Positions 21,601 to 33,200 of a stretch of 64,000 nt of DNA are shown here, piece by piece. The notes beneath the pieces are model-generated. The model did no database searches and was not told the DNA's origin. It saw only the letters and a list, made by a program, of their open reading frames with translations. The first letter of the stretch is position 1; each line of letters opens with the position of its first letter. The translations under genes and the position numbers were made by a program. Location of the stretch: NCBI RefSeq assembly GCF_001612615.1, contig NZ_BDAU01000008.1, positions 1-64,000 of the forward strand, given 5' to 3'. The DNA is from Nocardia amikacinitolerans NBRC 108937. GTDB taxonomy: Bacteria; Actinomycetota; Actinomycetes; Mycobacteriales; Mycobacteriaceae.

Positions 21601-24230
21601 TGACGCAGCCGTGGTTGGCCGACCATGTCATCGGCGGGGTCTTGTTGTTGCCTGGGACCGGGTTCGTTGAGCTGGCGTTGCGTGCCGGTGCCGAAGCCGG
21701 GTGCCCGGTGCTCGAGGAATTGATGTTGCAGGCGCCGCTGGTGCTGCCCGCGACCGGCGGTCGGCGGATTCAGGTCGTCGTCGGCGGGCCCAGCGAGGAG
21801 TCCCCGCAGCGGCCGATCTCTATCTACTCCCGCGCCGAACACGACAACGCCGGACAGTGGGTACTGCACGCGCGCGGCCTGTTGACCGGCCGAGACGACA
21901 CGGCCGAACCCGAACTGGGGGCTTGGCCGCCTGCCGGAGCGACCGGCGTCGAGGTCGCGTACACCAAGTTCCTGACGCGCGGTTACGACCTGGGCCCGGC
22001 TTTCCAAGGTGTGCGGGCGCTGTGGCGACGCGGCGATGAGGTGTTCGCCGAGATCGCCGCGAGTGCCGAGACCGGGGTGCGCGGGGAGGGCTTCGGAATC
22101 CACCCGGCATTGCTGGACGCGACCTTGCAGTCGGGACTGCTCGCCGGTGTGCTCGAGATCGGCGCCGGACAGGTGGTGCTGCCGTTCTCGTGGGAGTCGG
22201 TGTCGCTGTACTCGACCGGAGCGTCGGCGTTGCGCGTGGGTCTGACCAGGACCGGTTCGTCGGTGTCGGTGTGGGTGGCCGACGAGCAGGGGCGACCGGT
22301 GTTGTCGGGATCGGTGACGATGCGGGCGACGCCGCTGAAGCAGCTGGCCGCGGCCGCCGCGGGTGCGGGCGGTCGGGCCGAGCAGGTGCTGGAAGTGGTG
22401 TGGTCGCCCGCCGCGCTCGAGTCCGCGGCGCTGGATGCGGGCGTTGGTCGGTGGGACCGTTTGGATTCGGAGTCGCCGGTGCCCCCGGTGGTGGTGGTCG
22501 AGGCTGGAGCCGGGTGGGGCGACCACCCCGACGGCGACGTCGTAGCCACCACCCACACCGAGGTCGCCCGGATTCTCGAGGTGGTGCAGGCGTGGCTCGG
22601 CCAGGATCGGTTCGCTTCGAGCACGCTGCTGATCGCCACGCGCGGTGCGGTCGCACTGGCCGGTGAGGACCTCACCGATCTTCCTGGCGCCGCCGTGTGG
22701 GGCTTGGTGCGGACGGCGCAGACGGAGGATCCGGGTCGGATCGTGGTGGTCGATGCGGACACCCGCGTCGACGAGCAGCTCGCGGCGACCGTTCTGGCCG
22801 TGGGTGAACCCCAAGTCGTCGTCCGTGACGGCGTCACCCACACCGCTCGGCTCACCCGACCCGCGACCGGTGAGCCTTCCGTGGCGAGCGACGATGCCCC
22901 CGCCTTCGGGACGGGGACGGTGTTGATCACCGGCGGCACCGGCGGTTTGGGCGCGGCGGTGGCCCGGCATGTGGTGGCCAACCACGGGGTGCGGTCGTTG
23001 CTGCTTGTGAGCCGCAGCGGCCCGCGGGCCGAGGGTGCGGCCGCCTTGTGCGCCAAGTTGGAGCAGGCGGGCGCGCAAGTGAAAGTCGTGGCCTGTGATG
23101 TCTCCGATGCCGGTGCGGTGGCCGGGTTGCCCGCGGAAGTGCCCGCGCAGTGGCCGTTGTCGGGTGTGATCCATGCCGCCGGTGTGCTCGACGACGGGGT
23201 CATCGCCTCGTTGACCGCACAACGGATGGACGCGGTACTGGCGCCGAAGGCCGACGCCGCCTGGTACCTGCACGAGGCGACCGCGCACCTGAATCTGGCC
23301 GCATTCGTGGTGTTCTCGTCGCTGTCGGGCACGATCGGCGGCCCCGGCCAGGCCAACTACGCGGCGGCGAACACCTTCGTCGACGGTCTGGTCGCCCATC
23401 GGCGCGCGCGAGGGCTGGCAGGTCGGTCACTGGCCTGGGGTCCGTGGGCACGCTCCATCGGCATGACCGGACACCTGACCGATGCCGATACGGCCAGGAC
23501 GACGCGCGCCGGATTCACCGCGTTGTCGGACGAGCAGGCCTTGGCCGCATGGGATTCGGTGCTCGACACGGGTCCCGGTCACGCGGTGATCACCGGCGTG
23601 GACACCACCGCGATCCGCGCCAAGGCCGATGCCGGACTGCTGCCACCGCTGCTGCGGGAACTGGTACCTCCGGCGGCCATCCGTCCGGCGGCGACCCCGG
23701 TGGTGATATCCGGTCTGCGGCAACGGCTCGCAGGCCTGGACGCCGATCGGCAGCGGCAGGTCGTGCTCGATACCGTCCGCGCGCACGTGACGGCGGTACT
23801 CGGCAGGGACGCCGTGTCCGCGCCCGATGCCGACCGCAGCACCTTCCAGGATCTGGGCTTCGATTCGTTGGGCGCGGTCGAGCTGCGCAACCGGATCAAA
23901 GCCGATACCGGCCTCGCGCTGGCGGCCACCGTCGTTTTCGACTACCCCACACCAGCGGCGCTTGCCGAGTATCTCCGCGAACAACTCTCGGACGGGCCGG
24001 TGGAAAAGCCGGTTCGTTCGATCGATGCGGTCTTCGAGGATTTGGAATCCGCCCTCGCGACCGCGAAGTGGGACGAACAGGAAAAGGCCCGGATCGCGGC
24101 TCGGTTGCAGTCCATTGCGACCAGTTGGACAGCTCGAATCGACACCGCTGGTGTCCCTCGCGACGACGATGTGGAAAACGCCGACGAAGCGGCGCTTTTC
24201 GCGATCCTCGACAGCGAATTGGAAGCCTGA
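18678..24230 (+). CDS. type I modular polyketide synthase PKS2: module 3
   Basis: An 1850-residue single-module subunit, KS-AT-DH-KR-ACP. The N-terminal 35 residues ([20 protein letters not shown] and following) form a coiled-coil docking segment that should pair with the PKS1 tail. Key residues: KS Cys213; AT Ser679 (GHSIGE) and HAFH 776-779, malonyl-specific; DH His983 in [10 protein letters not shown] and Asp1147; KR LDD 1504-1506 and Tyr1561; ACP Ser1730 in GFDS. The C-terminus ([20 protein letters not shown], then an acidic tail) is a docking region for PKS3. Its ATG overlaps the PKS1 stop (ATGA), implying translational coupling. Module 3 resembles module 4 most closely. Predicted outcome is malonyl extension and a third double bond. 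Confidence 0.97.
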   Translation: MSSPAASNEERLSRYLRKLTGDLRAAKKHIQNLEERAGEPIAIVGMSCRYPGGVETPAQLWDLVASGADAVGPFPADRGWDLDRLFDTDPDAPGTIYTREGGFLDAAGDFDAAFFGIGPRAAEAMDPQQRLFLEAAWEALEDAGIDPVTLRGSDTGVFAGVIHQDYGPRVGSPGLTAESEGHVYLGVSASVLSGRVAYTFGFKGPTLSVDTACSSSLVALHLACQALRQGETSLALVGGVTVMSDPTLLIAFARQGALSPDARCKAFAAAANGTGFSEGLGMLAIERLSDARRHGHQVLAVIRGSAVNQDGASSHLTAPNGPSQEKVIAQALASAGLAPADVDVVEAHGTGTTLGDPIEARALIAAYGRDRAGEPLRIGSLKSNIGHTSAAAGVGGVIKMVQAFRHETLPATLHVDAPTPHVDWSAGSVRLLTTAEPWPAGERVRRAGVSSFGASGTNAHVILEEAPAAEEALAELADDTTDRGAQAVAAGVAPWLLSAKTEDALRAQATKLRQWVTENPDAPVEDIGYSLLTTRARLDWRAAVGADDRETMLAGLAALAEHGSASTVGGVTAGQAAPRKAAFLCTGQGAQRVGMGRELYEAFPAFAAAVDELCEQFDPLLGCSLKQVMFTGLPAEGPADADVLNRTEFTQPALFAYEVAMGRLLDSFGVTPDVLIGHSIGELAAAYLAGVWSLPDACRLVAARGRLMGQLPEGGAMLGIAASEDEVSEALVDGVSIAAVNSPVAVVVSGDEEAVAKIEQSFADRGRKTSRLRVSHAFHSHRMDPMLAEFEAVAREVTYRRPQIPLVSNLSGRIAGDEVLEPAYWVRQVRSAVQFARGVETLVASGVRRFLEIGPDAVLTAMTRQCLSDDSESQSSVIAGARRGRAEVEQFVNCLAHAHVVGVDVDWSVYFAARPASRVSLPTYAFQRRRYWLEPSLGTARVESLDSRVVDHPMVDAALPMADGGVVLTGRLSPLTQPWLADHVIGGVLLLPGTGFVELALRAGAEAGCPVLEELMLQAPLVLPATGGRRIQVVVGGPSEESPQRPISIYSRAEHDNAGQWVLHARGLLTGRDDTAEPELGAWPPAGATGVEVAYTKFLTRGYDLGPAFQGVRALWRRGDEVFAEIAASAETGVRGEGFGIHPALLDATLQSGLLAGVLEIGAGQVVLPFSWESVSLYSTGASALRVGLTRTGSSVSVWVADEQGRPVLSGSVTMRATPLKQLAAAAAGAGGRAEQVLEVVWSPAALESAALDAGVGRWDRLDSESPVPPVVVVEAGAGWGDHPDGDVVATTHTEVARILEVVQAWLGQDRFASSTLLIATRGAVALAGEDLTDLPGAAVWGLVRTAQTEDPGRIVVVDADTRVDEQLAATVLAVGEPQVVVRDGVTHTARLTRPATGEPSVASDDAPAFGTGTVLITGGTGGLGAAVARHVVANHGVRSLLLVSRSGPRAEGAAALCAKLEQAGAQVKVVACDVSDAGAVAGLPAEVPAQWPLSGVIHAAGVLDDGVIASLTAQRMDAVLAPKADAAWYLHEATAHLNLAAFVVFSSLSGTIGGPGQANYAAANTFVDGLVAHRRARGLAGRSLAWGPWARSIGMTGHLTDADTARTTRAGFTALSDEQALAAWDSVLDTGPGHAVITGVDTTAIRAKADAGLLPPLLRELVPPAAIRPAATPVVISGLRQRLAGLDADRQRQVVLDTVRAHVTAVLGRDAVSAPDADRSTFQDLGFDSLGAVELRNRIKADTGLALAATVVFDYPTPAALAEYLREQLSDGPVEKPVRSIDAVFEDLESALATAKWDEQEKARIAARLQSIATSWTARIDTAGVPRDDDVENADEAALFAILDSELEA
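18789..23990 (+). other. module 3: KS-AT(malonyl)-DH-KR-ACP
   Basis: This is the whole catalytic part of PKS2. Its KR opens [16 protein letters not shown] and has P144-type spacing before the catalytic Tyr (IGGPGQANY), features of B-type reductases that lead to trans double bonds after dehydration. KR and linker resemble module 4 more than modules 1-2, marking a separate duplication pair. Confidence 0.93.
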
Positions 24231-24241
24231 GTACTGAATTC

Positions 24242-24258
24242 CTCGAGCTTGGCTCGAG
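24242..24258 (+). promoter_or_regulatory. hairpin in the PKS2-PKS3 gap
   Basis: CTCGAGC (24242-24248) and GCTCGAG (24252-24258) form a 7-base-pair stem with a 3-base loop, 12 bases after the PKS2 stop and just before the PKS3 ribosome site (GGAAGGA, 24262-24268). It has no T-tract. It could tune PKS3 translation, protect mRNA, or cause partial termination. Confidence 0.4.
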
Positions 24259-24281
24259 TTCGGAAGGATTGCTGAACTTAG

Positions 24282-27200
24282 ATGGTCGACGACAACAAGA
24301 CCCTTGACTACCTGAAGCGCCTGACGGTCGATCTGCGCCAAACCCGCAGGCGGCTGCGGGAAGTCGAGGATCAGAAATTCGAGCCCATCGCGGTCGTTGG
24401 TGTGGCGTGTCGTTACCCGGGCGGGGTGGCCTCTCCGGAGGATCTGTGGAATCTGGTGTCGGAGGGCGTCGACGCGATCGGTGAGTTCCCCACCGACCGC
24501 GGCTGGGATGTGGACGGGCTCTACGACCCGGACCCGCAGGCGCGCGGGAAGTCGTACACCCGCTCGGGCGGGTTCCTCTACGACGCGGCGGAATTCGACG
24601 CGGAGTTCTTCGGGATCAGCCCGCGCGAGGCGCTGGCGATGGACCCGCAGCAGCGGATCCTGTTGGAAACCTCCTGGGAAGCCCTGGAACGAGCAGGTAT
24701 CGACCCGTCGACGTTGCGCGGATCCGATACCGGTGTCTTCGCCGGCGCGTCGAACGGGGAGTACGCCGATCTGCTGCACGCGGGTCCGGTGGACCTGCGG
24801 GGCTACCTGCTGACCGGTACGACCGGCAGCGTGGTGTCGGGCCGGGTGGCGTACGCGCTCGGCCTGGAGGGCCCGGCGGTATCGGTGGACACCGCCTGCT
24901 CGTCGTCGCTGGTGGCGGTGCATCTGGCGGCCCAGTCGCTGCGCTCGGGGGAGTGCGCGATGGCGTTGGCGGGCGGCGTGACGGTCATGGGTTCGCCGGG
25001 GATGTTCGTGGAGTTCTCCCGGCAGCGGGGTCTCGCGGCCGACGGCCGGTGCAAGTCGTTCGCCGCCTCGGCGGACGGCACGGGCTGGGCCGAAGGCGCG
25101 GGTGTGCTGGTGCTGGAGCGGCTCTCCGACGCGCAGCGAAACGGGCATCGCGTGTGGGCGGTCATCCGCGGAACGGCGATCAATCAGGACGGCGCGTCCA
25201 ACGGCTTGACCGTGCCGAACGGTCCCGCCCAGCAGCGGGTGATCCGCGCCGCGCTGGCCAACGGGCGGCTCTCCACCGACGACGTGGATGTGGTGGAGGC
25301 GCACGGCACCGGCACGGTGTTGGGGGATCCGATCGAAGCACACGCCCTGCTCGCCACCTACGGACAGGACCGTGATCCGCGCCGGCCGCTGTGGCTCGGG
25401 TCGCTGAAATCCAATATCGGTCACACGGTGGCCGCGGCGGGCGTCGGCGGCATGATCAAGATGATCATGGCGATGCGGCACGGGGTGCTGCCGCCGACCC
25501 TGCACGTCGACGAGCCCACCCCGCGCGTGGACTGGTCCAGCGGCGCGATCGAACTGCTGACCCGGAAGCGGGAGTGGCCCGAGGAAGCGGGCCGTCCCCG
25601 CCGTGCCGCGGTGTCCTCCTTCGGCATCAGCGGCACCAACGCGCACGTCATCTTGGAACACCTACCAGCGGACACGCCGGCCGAATCCGAGCCGGGCGAC
25701 GACCCCGGCGGCTCGGAAAGGACTGTGGCGGGGGCGGTTCCGTGGGTGGTGTCGGCGAAGTCGCAGGCCTCGCTGCGGGCGCAGGCCGCGCGGTTGCGCG
25801 AGTTCGTGGCCGCCGATCCCGCGGTGTCGGTATCCGATATAGCGCATTCGCTGATCTCGACTCGCACGCTGTTCACGCATCGGGCCGTGGTCGTGGGTGC
25901 CGACCGGGACGAGCTGCTGCGCAGGCTGGCCACGGTGGCGGCCGGCGAACCGGGTCCCGATGTCGCCGTCGGTTCCGGCGCGACATCGAAGGTCGCTGTG
26001 ATGTTCGCCGGGCAGGGCTCCCAGCGGGCGGGCATGGGTCAGCAGCTGTACGGCCGGTTCCCGGTGTTCGCCGAGGCTTTCGACCAAATCTGCGCGCAAC
26101 TGGATCCGCTGCTCGGGCTCTCCTTGCGGGACGCGATCGGCTCCGGAAACGACTTGGAGCAGACCCGGTTGACCCAACCGGCGCTGTTCGCGGTCGAGGT
26201 GGCGCTGTATCGCCTGCTCGAATCATGGGGCGTCACCGCGGATGTGGTGTTCGGGCATTCGATCGGTGAGATCGCCGCCGCGCATGTCGCCGGCGTGCTG
26301 AGCCTGGCCGACGCGTGCGCGTTGGTCGCGGCGCGTGGCCGGTTGATGCAGGAATTGCCCACCGGCGGAGCGATGCTCGCGGTGCAGGCCGGTGAGCAGG
26401 AGATCACCGCACTGCTGGACGGCGTCGACGGGGTGGACATCGCGGCGGTCAACGGCCCTGCGGCAGTGGTGATCTCCGGTCGCGCGGAGGTCGTGGACGT
26501 CCTCGCCGAGCAGTTGCGCGAACGCGGGCGGCGCGTCAAACGGTTGCGGGTCAGCCATGCCTTCCACTCCTCGTTGATGGAACCGATGCTGGCGCGGTTC
26601 GCCGAGGTGGTCTCGACACTGCGCTTCGATCCGCCGCGGATTCCGGTGATCTCGACCGTCACCGGGGCGGTGGCGGATCCCGGCCTGTGGTGCTCGCCGC
26701 AGTACTGGGTCGATCAGGTGCGGCGGCCGGTGCGCTTCGCCGACGCCGCGGCAGCGGCCTGGGCCGACGGTGTGGACACCTTCCTGGAGGTGGGTCCCGA
26801 CTCGGTGCTGTCGGCGATGACAGCCGAGTGCCTGCCGGAGGCGGCGACCGCGGTGGCGGTGCTGCACCCCGAGCGCGACGAACCCGTCGAGATCCTCGCC
26901 GCGGTCGCGCGGTTGTTCGTGCGGGCGGTGCCGGTGCGCTGGAACGCCGTACTCGCGGAACCGAATTCGGCGCCGGTGGAACTGCCCACCTATGCCTTCG
27001 ACCGTCGGCGTTTCTGGCTCGAACCCGCGCTCGGCGCCGCCGGTGTCGAATCGGTGGGGCTCGGCGCGATGGGGCATCCGCTGCTCGGTGCGGTCGTGTC
27101 GGAAGCGAAGTCCGGCGACGTGCTGCTGACCGGCCGGTTGTCGGTGGCGACGCAGCCGTGGCTGGCCGACCACGCGGTCGCCGGGTCGGTCCTGCTGCCT

Positions 27201-30200
27201 GGGACCGGCTTCGTCGAGCTGGCCCTGCGCGCCGGTGCCGAAGCCGGATACCCGGTGATCGACGACCTGACGCTGCAGGCGCCGCTGCTGCTTCCCGACT
27301 CGGGCGGGGTGCGAATCCAGGTTGTCGTCGGCGGGCCGGGACCGGAGTTCGCGCCGATCTCGATCTACTCGCGCGGTGAGCACGACCCGGACGGTCAGTG
27401 GGTCCTGAACGCGCGGGGGCAGCTGACCACCATGGACGGCACGGCCGCGCCCGCATCGCACACCTGGCCGCCTGCCGCGGCGACCGATCTCGACGTCGCG
27501 TCCGCGTACGCGGCGCTGTCGGCACGGGGCTACGAGTACGGACCGGCCTTCCAGAGTGTGCGTGCGTTGTGGCGACGTGGCGCCGAGGTATACGCCGAGA
27601 TCGCCATCGACGCCGACAGTGGCGCGCGCGCCGAAGGATTCGGGATCCATCCGGCCCTGCTGGACGGGGTGCTGCAGGCGGGACTGCTGGCCGGTGTCCT
27701 CGACGACGCTGCGGGACAGCAGGATTCACCGTTCGCCATGGCCGCCGGTCAAGTCGTGCTGCCCTTCTCGTGGGAGTCGGTCGCGCTGCATGCGGCCGAG
27801 GCGTCGGTGCTGCGCGTTCGGTTGACCACCGGCGGATCGTCGGTGTCGTTGTTGGCGGCGGACGAGCAGGGGCAGCCGGTGTTGTCCGGCTCGGTGACGC
27901 CACGGCCCATGCGACTGGAGCAGCTGGCCACGGGCCTGAGCGGCGCGGCCGATCCGGTGCTGGAAGTGGTGTGGTCGCCGGTCGAAACGGCTTCGGCCGT
28001 TGCGGATTCGGGTGCGGTCCGGTGGGACCGGCTGGATCCGGATGCGACGGTGCCTCCGGTCGTAGTGGTCGAGGCCGGGTCCGGGTGGAGCGAAGCCTCC
28101 GGCGCCGACGTGGTGACCGCTACCCACGCCGAGGTCGCACGCGTCCTCGAGGTGGTACAGGCGTGGCTGTCCGAGGACCGGTTCGCCGCGAGCACACTGC
28201 TGGTCGCCACCCGCGGTGCGGTCGCGATGGCCGACGAGGACCTCACCGATCTCGCCGGTGCCGCGGTGTGGGGCTTGGTGCGGTCCGCGCAGACCGAGGA
28301 TCCGGGACGAATCGTCCTGGTGGACACCGACACCGGTGTCGATGAGGCCGTCGCGGCCACTGTCGTGGCCGTCGGCGAACCCCAGGTGGTCCTGCGTGAC
28401 GGCATCGCTCACACCGCGCGGCTCACCCGGCCCGCACCCGCCGCGTCCGCATCGACCGTCGATGACGCCTTCGGTGCGGGGACTGTGCTGATCACCGGTG
28501 GCACAGGTGGTTTGGGTGCCGGTGTGGCCCGGCACGTGGTGGCCGAGCACGGCGTACGGTCGTTGCTGCTGGTGAGTCGCCGTGGTCCTCGGGCCGATGG
28601 CGTCGCGGAGTTGTGCGCCGAGCTGGAGCAGTCGGGTGCGCGGGTGCGGGTGGTGGCGTGTGATGTCACCGACGCCGACGCGGTGGCCGGGCTGCTTGCC
28701 GACGTTCCCGAGCAGCTGACCGGTGTGATCCACGCCGCCGGCGTGCTCGACGACGGGGTCATCGCCTCCTTGACACCCCAGCGGGTGGACGCGGTGCTGG
28801 CACCGAAGGTGGATGCCGCATGGCATCTGCACCGCGCGACCGCTGACCTGAATCTGGCCGCGTTCGTGGTGTTCTCGTCGATATCGGGCACCGTTGGCGG
28901 CCCCGGCCAGGGCAATTACGCGGCAGCGAACGCCTTCCTGGACGGGCTGGTCGCCCACCGGCGTGCCCGCGGACTGGCCGGTCAGTCGCTGGCGTGGGGT
29001 CCGTGGGCGCGCTCTGGCGGTATGGCCGGGCAGCTGGGTGAAGCCGACCTGGCTCGGATGAGCCGGGCCGGTTTCACCGCGATCCCGGACGAGTCCGCGT
29101 TGGCCGGTTGGGACGCGGTGCTCGAACGCGGCGCGGCGCACGCGGTGATCGCCATGGTCGACACCGCCGCGATCCGCGCCAAGGCCGTGGCCGGGCTGCT
29201 GCCCCCGCTGCTGCGCGCCCTTGCGCCTGCGGTGCGGCGGACCGCGGCGCTCTCGGCGGTGGGGTCGAGTCTGCGGCAACGGCTTTCGGGTCTGGACGCC
29301 GGTCGGCAGCGGCAGGCGGTGCTCGATACCGTCCGCACCCACATCGCGGCCGTTCTCGGCCACGACAGTGCCTCCGCGATCGATCCCGATCGAGCCTTCC
29401 AGGACCTGGGTTTCGATTCCCTGGGTGCGGTCGAGCTGCGCAACCGGCTCAAGACCGCCACCGGTCTGTCGTTGGCGGCCGCGGTCGTCTTCGACTACCC
29501 CACACCGCAGGCGCTTGCCGCACACCTGACCGAAGAGCTCACCGGCACCGGGCACGACGTGGCGGTCACCGCCGCCAAAGTCTTCGACGGCGAACCGATC
29601 GCGATCGTCGGCATGGCGTGCCGGTACCCGGGCGGGGTCCGGTCGCCCGAGGACCTGTGGCAGCTGGTCGTGGCCGGGACCGACGCGACGTCGGAGTTCC
29701 CGGTGAACCGCGGCTGGGACACCGAGCGGCTGTACGACCCGACCGGGGAGACACCGCACACCACGTACACGCGTTCGGGTGGATTCCTGCATGACGCAGG
29801 GGAATTCGATCCGGCGTTCTTCAACATCAGCCCGAACGAGGCGGCGCTGATGGATCCGCAGCAGTTTCTGCTGTTGGAGACCGCGTGGGAGGCGTTCGAG
29901 CGGGCCGGTGTCGACCCCGCGCTGCTGCGCGGCAGTGCGACCGGTGTCTTCGCGGGCATGATGTATCACGACTATCCGGCCAACGCGAACGCGGGATCCA
30001 TTGCCTCCGGCCGGATCTCGTACGTGTTCGGTCTGGAGGGACCGTCGGTCACGGTGGACACGGCATGTTCGTCGTCTTTGGTGACAATGCATTTGGCGGC
30101 GCAGTCGCTGCGGTCGGGGGAGTGCGATCTGGCGTTGGCCGGTGGCGTGACCGTGATGGCGACTCCGGAGACCTTTGTGGAGTTCAGCAGGCAGCGAGGT

Positions 30201-33200
30201 CTGTCGCCGGACGGCCGGTCCAAGTCGTTCTCCGACACGGCCGACGGTGTCGCCTGGTCCGAGGGCGCCGGTGTGCTGGTGTTGGAGCGGTTGTCGGACG
30301 CGCGTCGCAATGGTCATGAAGTGCTCGCGGTGATCGCGGGTTCGGCGGTGAATCAGGATGGTGCGTCTAATGGGTTGACCGCGCCGAATGGTCCGTCGCA
30401 GCGACGGGTTATCCGGCAGGCGTTGGCCAATGCCGGGGTTTCCCCGACCGAGGTCGATGTGGTCGAGGCGCACGGCACGGGTACGACTCTGGGTGATCCG
30501 ATCGAGGCGCAGGCGCTGCTGGCCACGTATGGCCAAGACCGTGACGCGGATCGTCCGCTGTGGCTCGGATCGCTGAAGTCCAACATCGGTCACGCTCAGG
30601 CGGCAGCCGGCGTGGGTGGTGTGATCAAGATGGTCATGGCCATGCGCCACGGACTTTTGCCGCAGACCCTGCATGTGGACCAGCCGTCCACGAAGATCGA
30701 CTGGTCCGAGGGACATGTCCGGCTGCTGACCGAGGCGGTGACGTGGCCGGAGGTGGGTCGGCCGCGTCGTGCGGGTGTGTCCTCGTTCGGTATCAGCGGC
30801 ACCAACGCACATCTCGTTCTCGAGCAGGCTCCGGCATCGGCGGTCGAGTCGGTCCCGGAGGTCAGGACCGTCCCGGCCGTGCCGTGGGTGCTGTCGGCGC
30901 GCGGCGGGCAAACGCTGGCCGCTCAGGCGGCTCGGCTGGCATCGCATGTGGTCGACCACGATCCGATCGATGTCGGCTTCTCACTGGCGTCGACGCGCAG
31001 TGTCTTCGAGCATCGGGCCGTCGTGGTGGCCGATGACCGTGCCGGGCTGCTCGCGGGCGTGCGGGCGCTGGCCGCTGGTACGCCCGCATCCGGTGTGGTG
31101 ACCGGCCGGGTGGTTCCCGGGTCGACGGGTGTGGTCTTCTCGGGTCAGGGTGCGCAGTGGGCCGGTATGGCGGCCGAGTTGCGTGCGGTGTATCCGGTGT
31201 TCGCCGAGGCTTTCGACGGGATCGTCGCCGAGTTGGATCCGCTTCTCGAACAGCCTGTTTCGCTGAGCGTGGCGTTGGCGGACGGTGAGCTGGTCGATCG
31301 GACGGTGTTCGCGCAGGCGGGGTTGTTCGCGTTCGAGGTGGCGTTGTTTCGTCTGCTCGAATCGTGGGGTGTGCGTGCGGATGTGGTGGCTGGGCATTCG
31401 ATTGGTGAGGTTGCTGCCGCGCATGTGGCGGGTGTGTTGTCGCTAGAGGATGCGTGTGTTCTCGTGGCGGCGCGTGGTCGTTTGATGCAGGCGTTGCCTG
31501 CTGGTGGGGCGATGGTGGCTGTGGGTGCGTCCGAGGGTGATGTGCTGCCGTTGCTGGCCGGTGTCGAGGGGGTGTCGATCGCGGCGGTGAACGGTCCATC
31601 GTCGGTGGTGCTGTCCGGTGTCGAGGACGCGGTTCAGGCTGTTGTCGAGGTGTGCGTCGCGCGTGGTTGGCGCACGCACCGTTTGCGGGTTTCGCATGCT
31701 TTCCATTCGGCATTGATGGAGCCGATGCTGGCCGAGTTCGCTTCGGCGATAGAGGGTTTGACGTTCGGTCGGCCCAGCATCCCGTTGGTGTCGACGGTGA
31801 CCGGCGCGCAAGTCGTAGACGAGATGAGTGATCCGTCGTATTGGGTCGGCCAGGTCCGGGATACGGTCCGGTTCGCCGATGCCGTTGCCACGATGGCCGA
31901 TTCGGGCGTCTCGAGGTTCGCCGAGGTCGGGCCGGACGCCGTGTTGACCCCGATGGTCGCCCAGACTCTCGGCGACGCCACGGCTGTCGCGATGACCAGG
32001 CGTGACCACGCGGACGCGGTGGCCGTGACCAGTGCGGTGGCCGGGTTGTTCGTGGTCGGTGCCGAGGTCGATTGGGCCGCTGTCTACGACAGCTCCGGTG
32101 TGCGGCGAATCGACCTGCCCACCTACGCCTTCCAGCACGAACGGTTCTGGCTCGACGCCAAGCAGATGCTGGCCAAGTCGTGGCTCGGCGCCGAACTGGG
32201 CGGCGTCAGCGCGGTCGGGCTGGACGCGGCGGCACATCCGCTGCTCGGCGCCATTGTGCCGCACGCGGATTCGGGTGCGGTGAGCTTCACCGGCCGGTGG
32301 TCGCTGGATTCGGTGGAATGGTTGGCGGACCACAGCGTGCTCGGCACCGTGTTGCTTCCTGGCACCGGATTCGTCGAACTGGCGTGTCACGTCGGTGGCC
32401 TGCTGGGCTGCGAGGTGGTCGACGAGCTCGTTCTGCATACTCCGTTGACCCTCACGGCCGAGGGCGATGTCGCCGTGCAGGTCGTGGTGGCCGCCCCGGA
32501 CGAGGCCGGACGACGGCGGCTGAGCGTGCACTCGCGGCAGACGCCCGCGGGTCCGTGGGTGCTCCATGCCGAAGGCGTGCTCGTCCCCGGCGAGGTGACG
32601 GCCGACTTCGACCTCGTCGCGTGGCCACCGGCCGGTGCGCAACCGCTGGACGTCGACGGCGCGTACGACGAGTTGCTCGATATCGGATACGGCTACGGCC
32701 CCTTCTTCCAAGGCCTGCGGGCCGCATGGCAGCGCGGTGACGAAGTGTTCGCCGAGGTCGCGCTCCCTGATCCGAAGGACGCCGATGGTTTCGGTATCCA
32801 CCCCGCGCTGTTCGACGCGGCGCTGCACGCCGCGATCGTCCACGGTCTTCGAGGCGGCCTCGACGGTTTCCCGGCACTCCCGTTCAGCTGGAACCGCGTG
32901 GTGCTGCACGCGGCAGGCGCCGCGGCGGTGCGAGTGCGGATCGTGCTGCAGGGCGACCGATTCTCGGTGCGGATGGCCGATGAGCAGGGACGGCCCGTCC
33001 TGTCGGTGGGCGCGTTGATCTCTCGGCCGGTGTCGGCCGATCGCCTGAGCGCAGCCGGGGTATCGGATGCCCTCTTCGGTATCGAATGGGTCGCTGCCGC
33101 GCCCTCCACGCCGAGCGTCGAGCCGGACCGGGTGGCGGTTCTCGGCGGGCGCGACGGCGATCTCGCGGCATTGATCGCCGAGCTGGACGCGAACCCCGAC

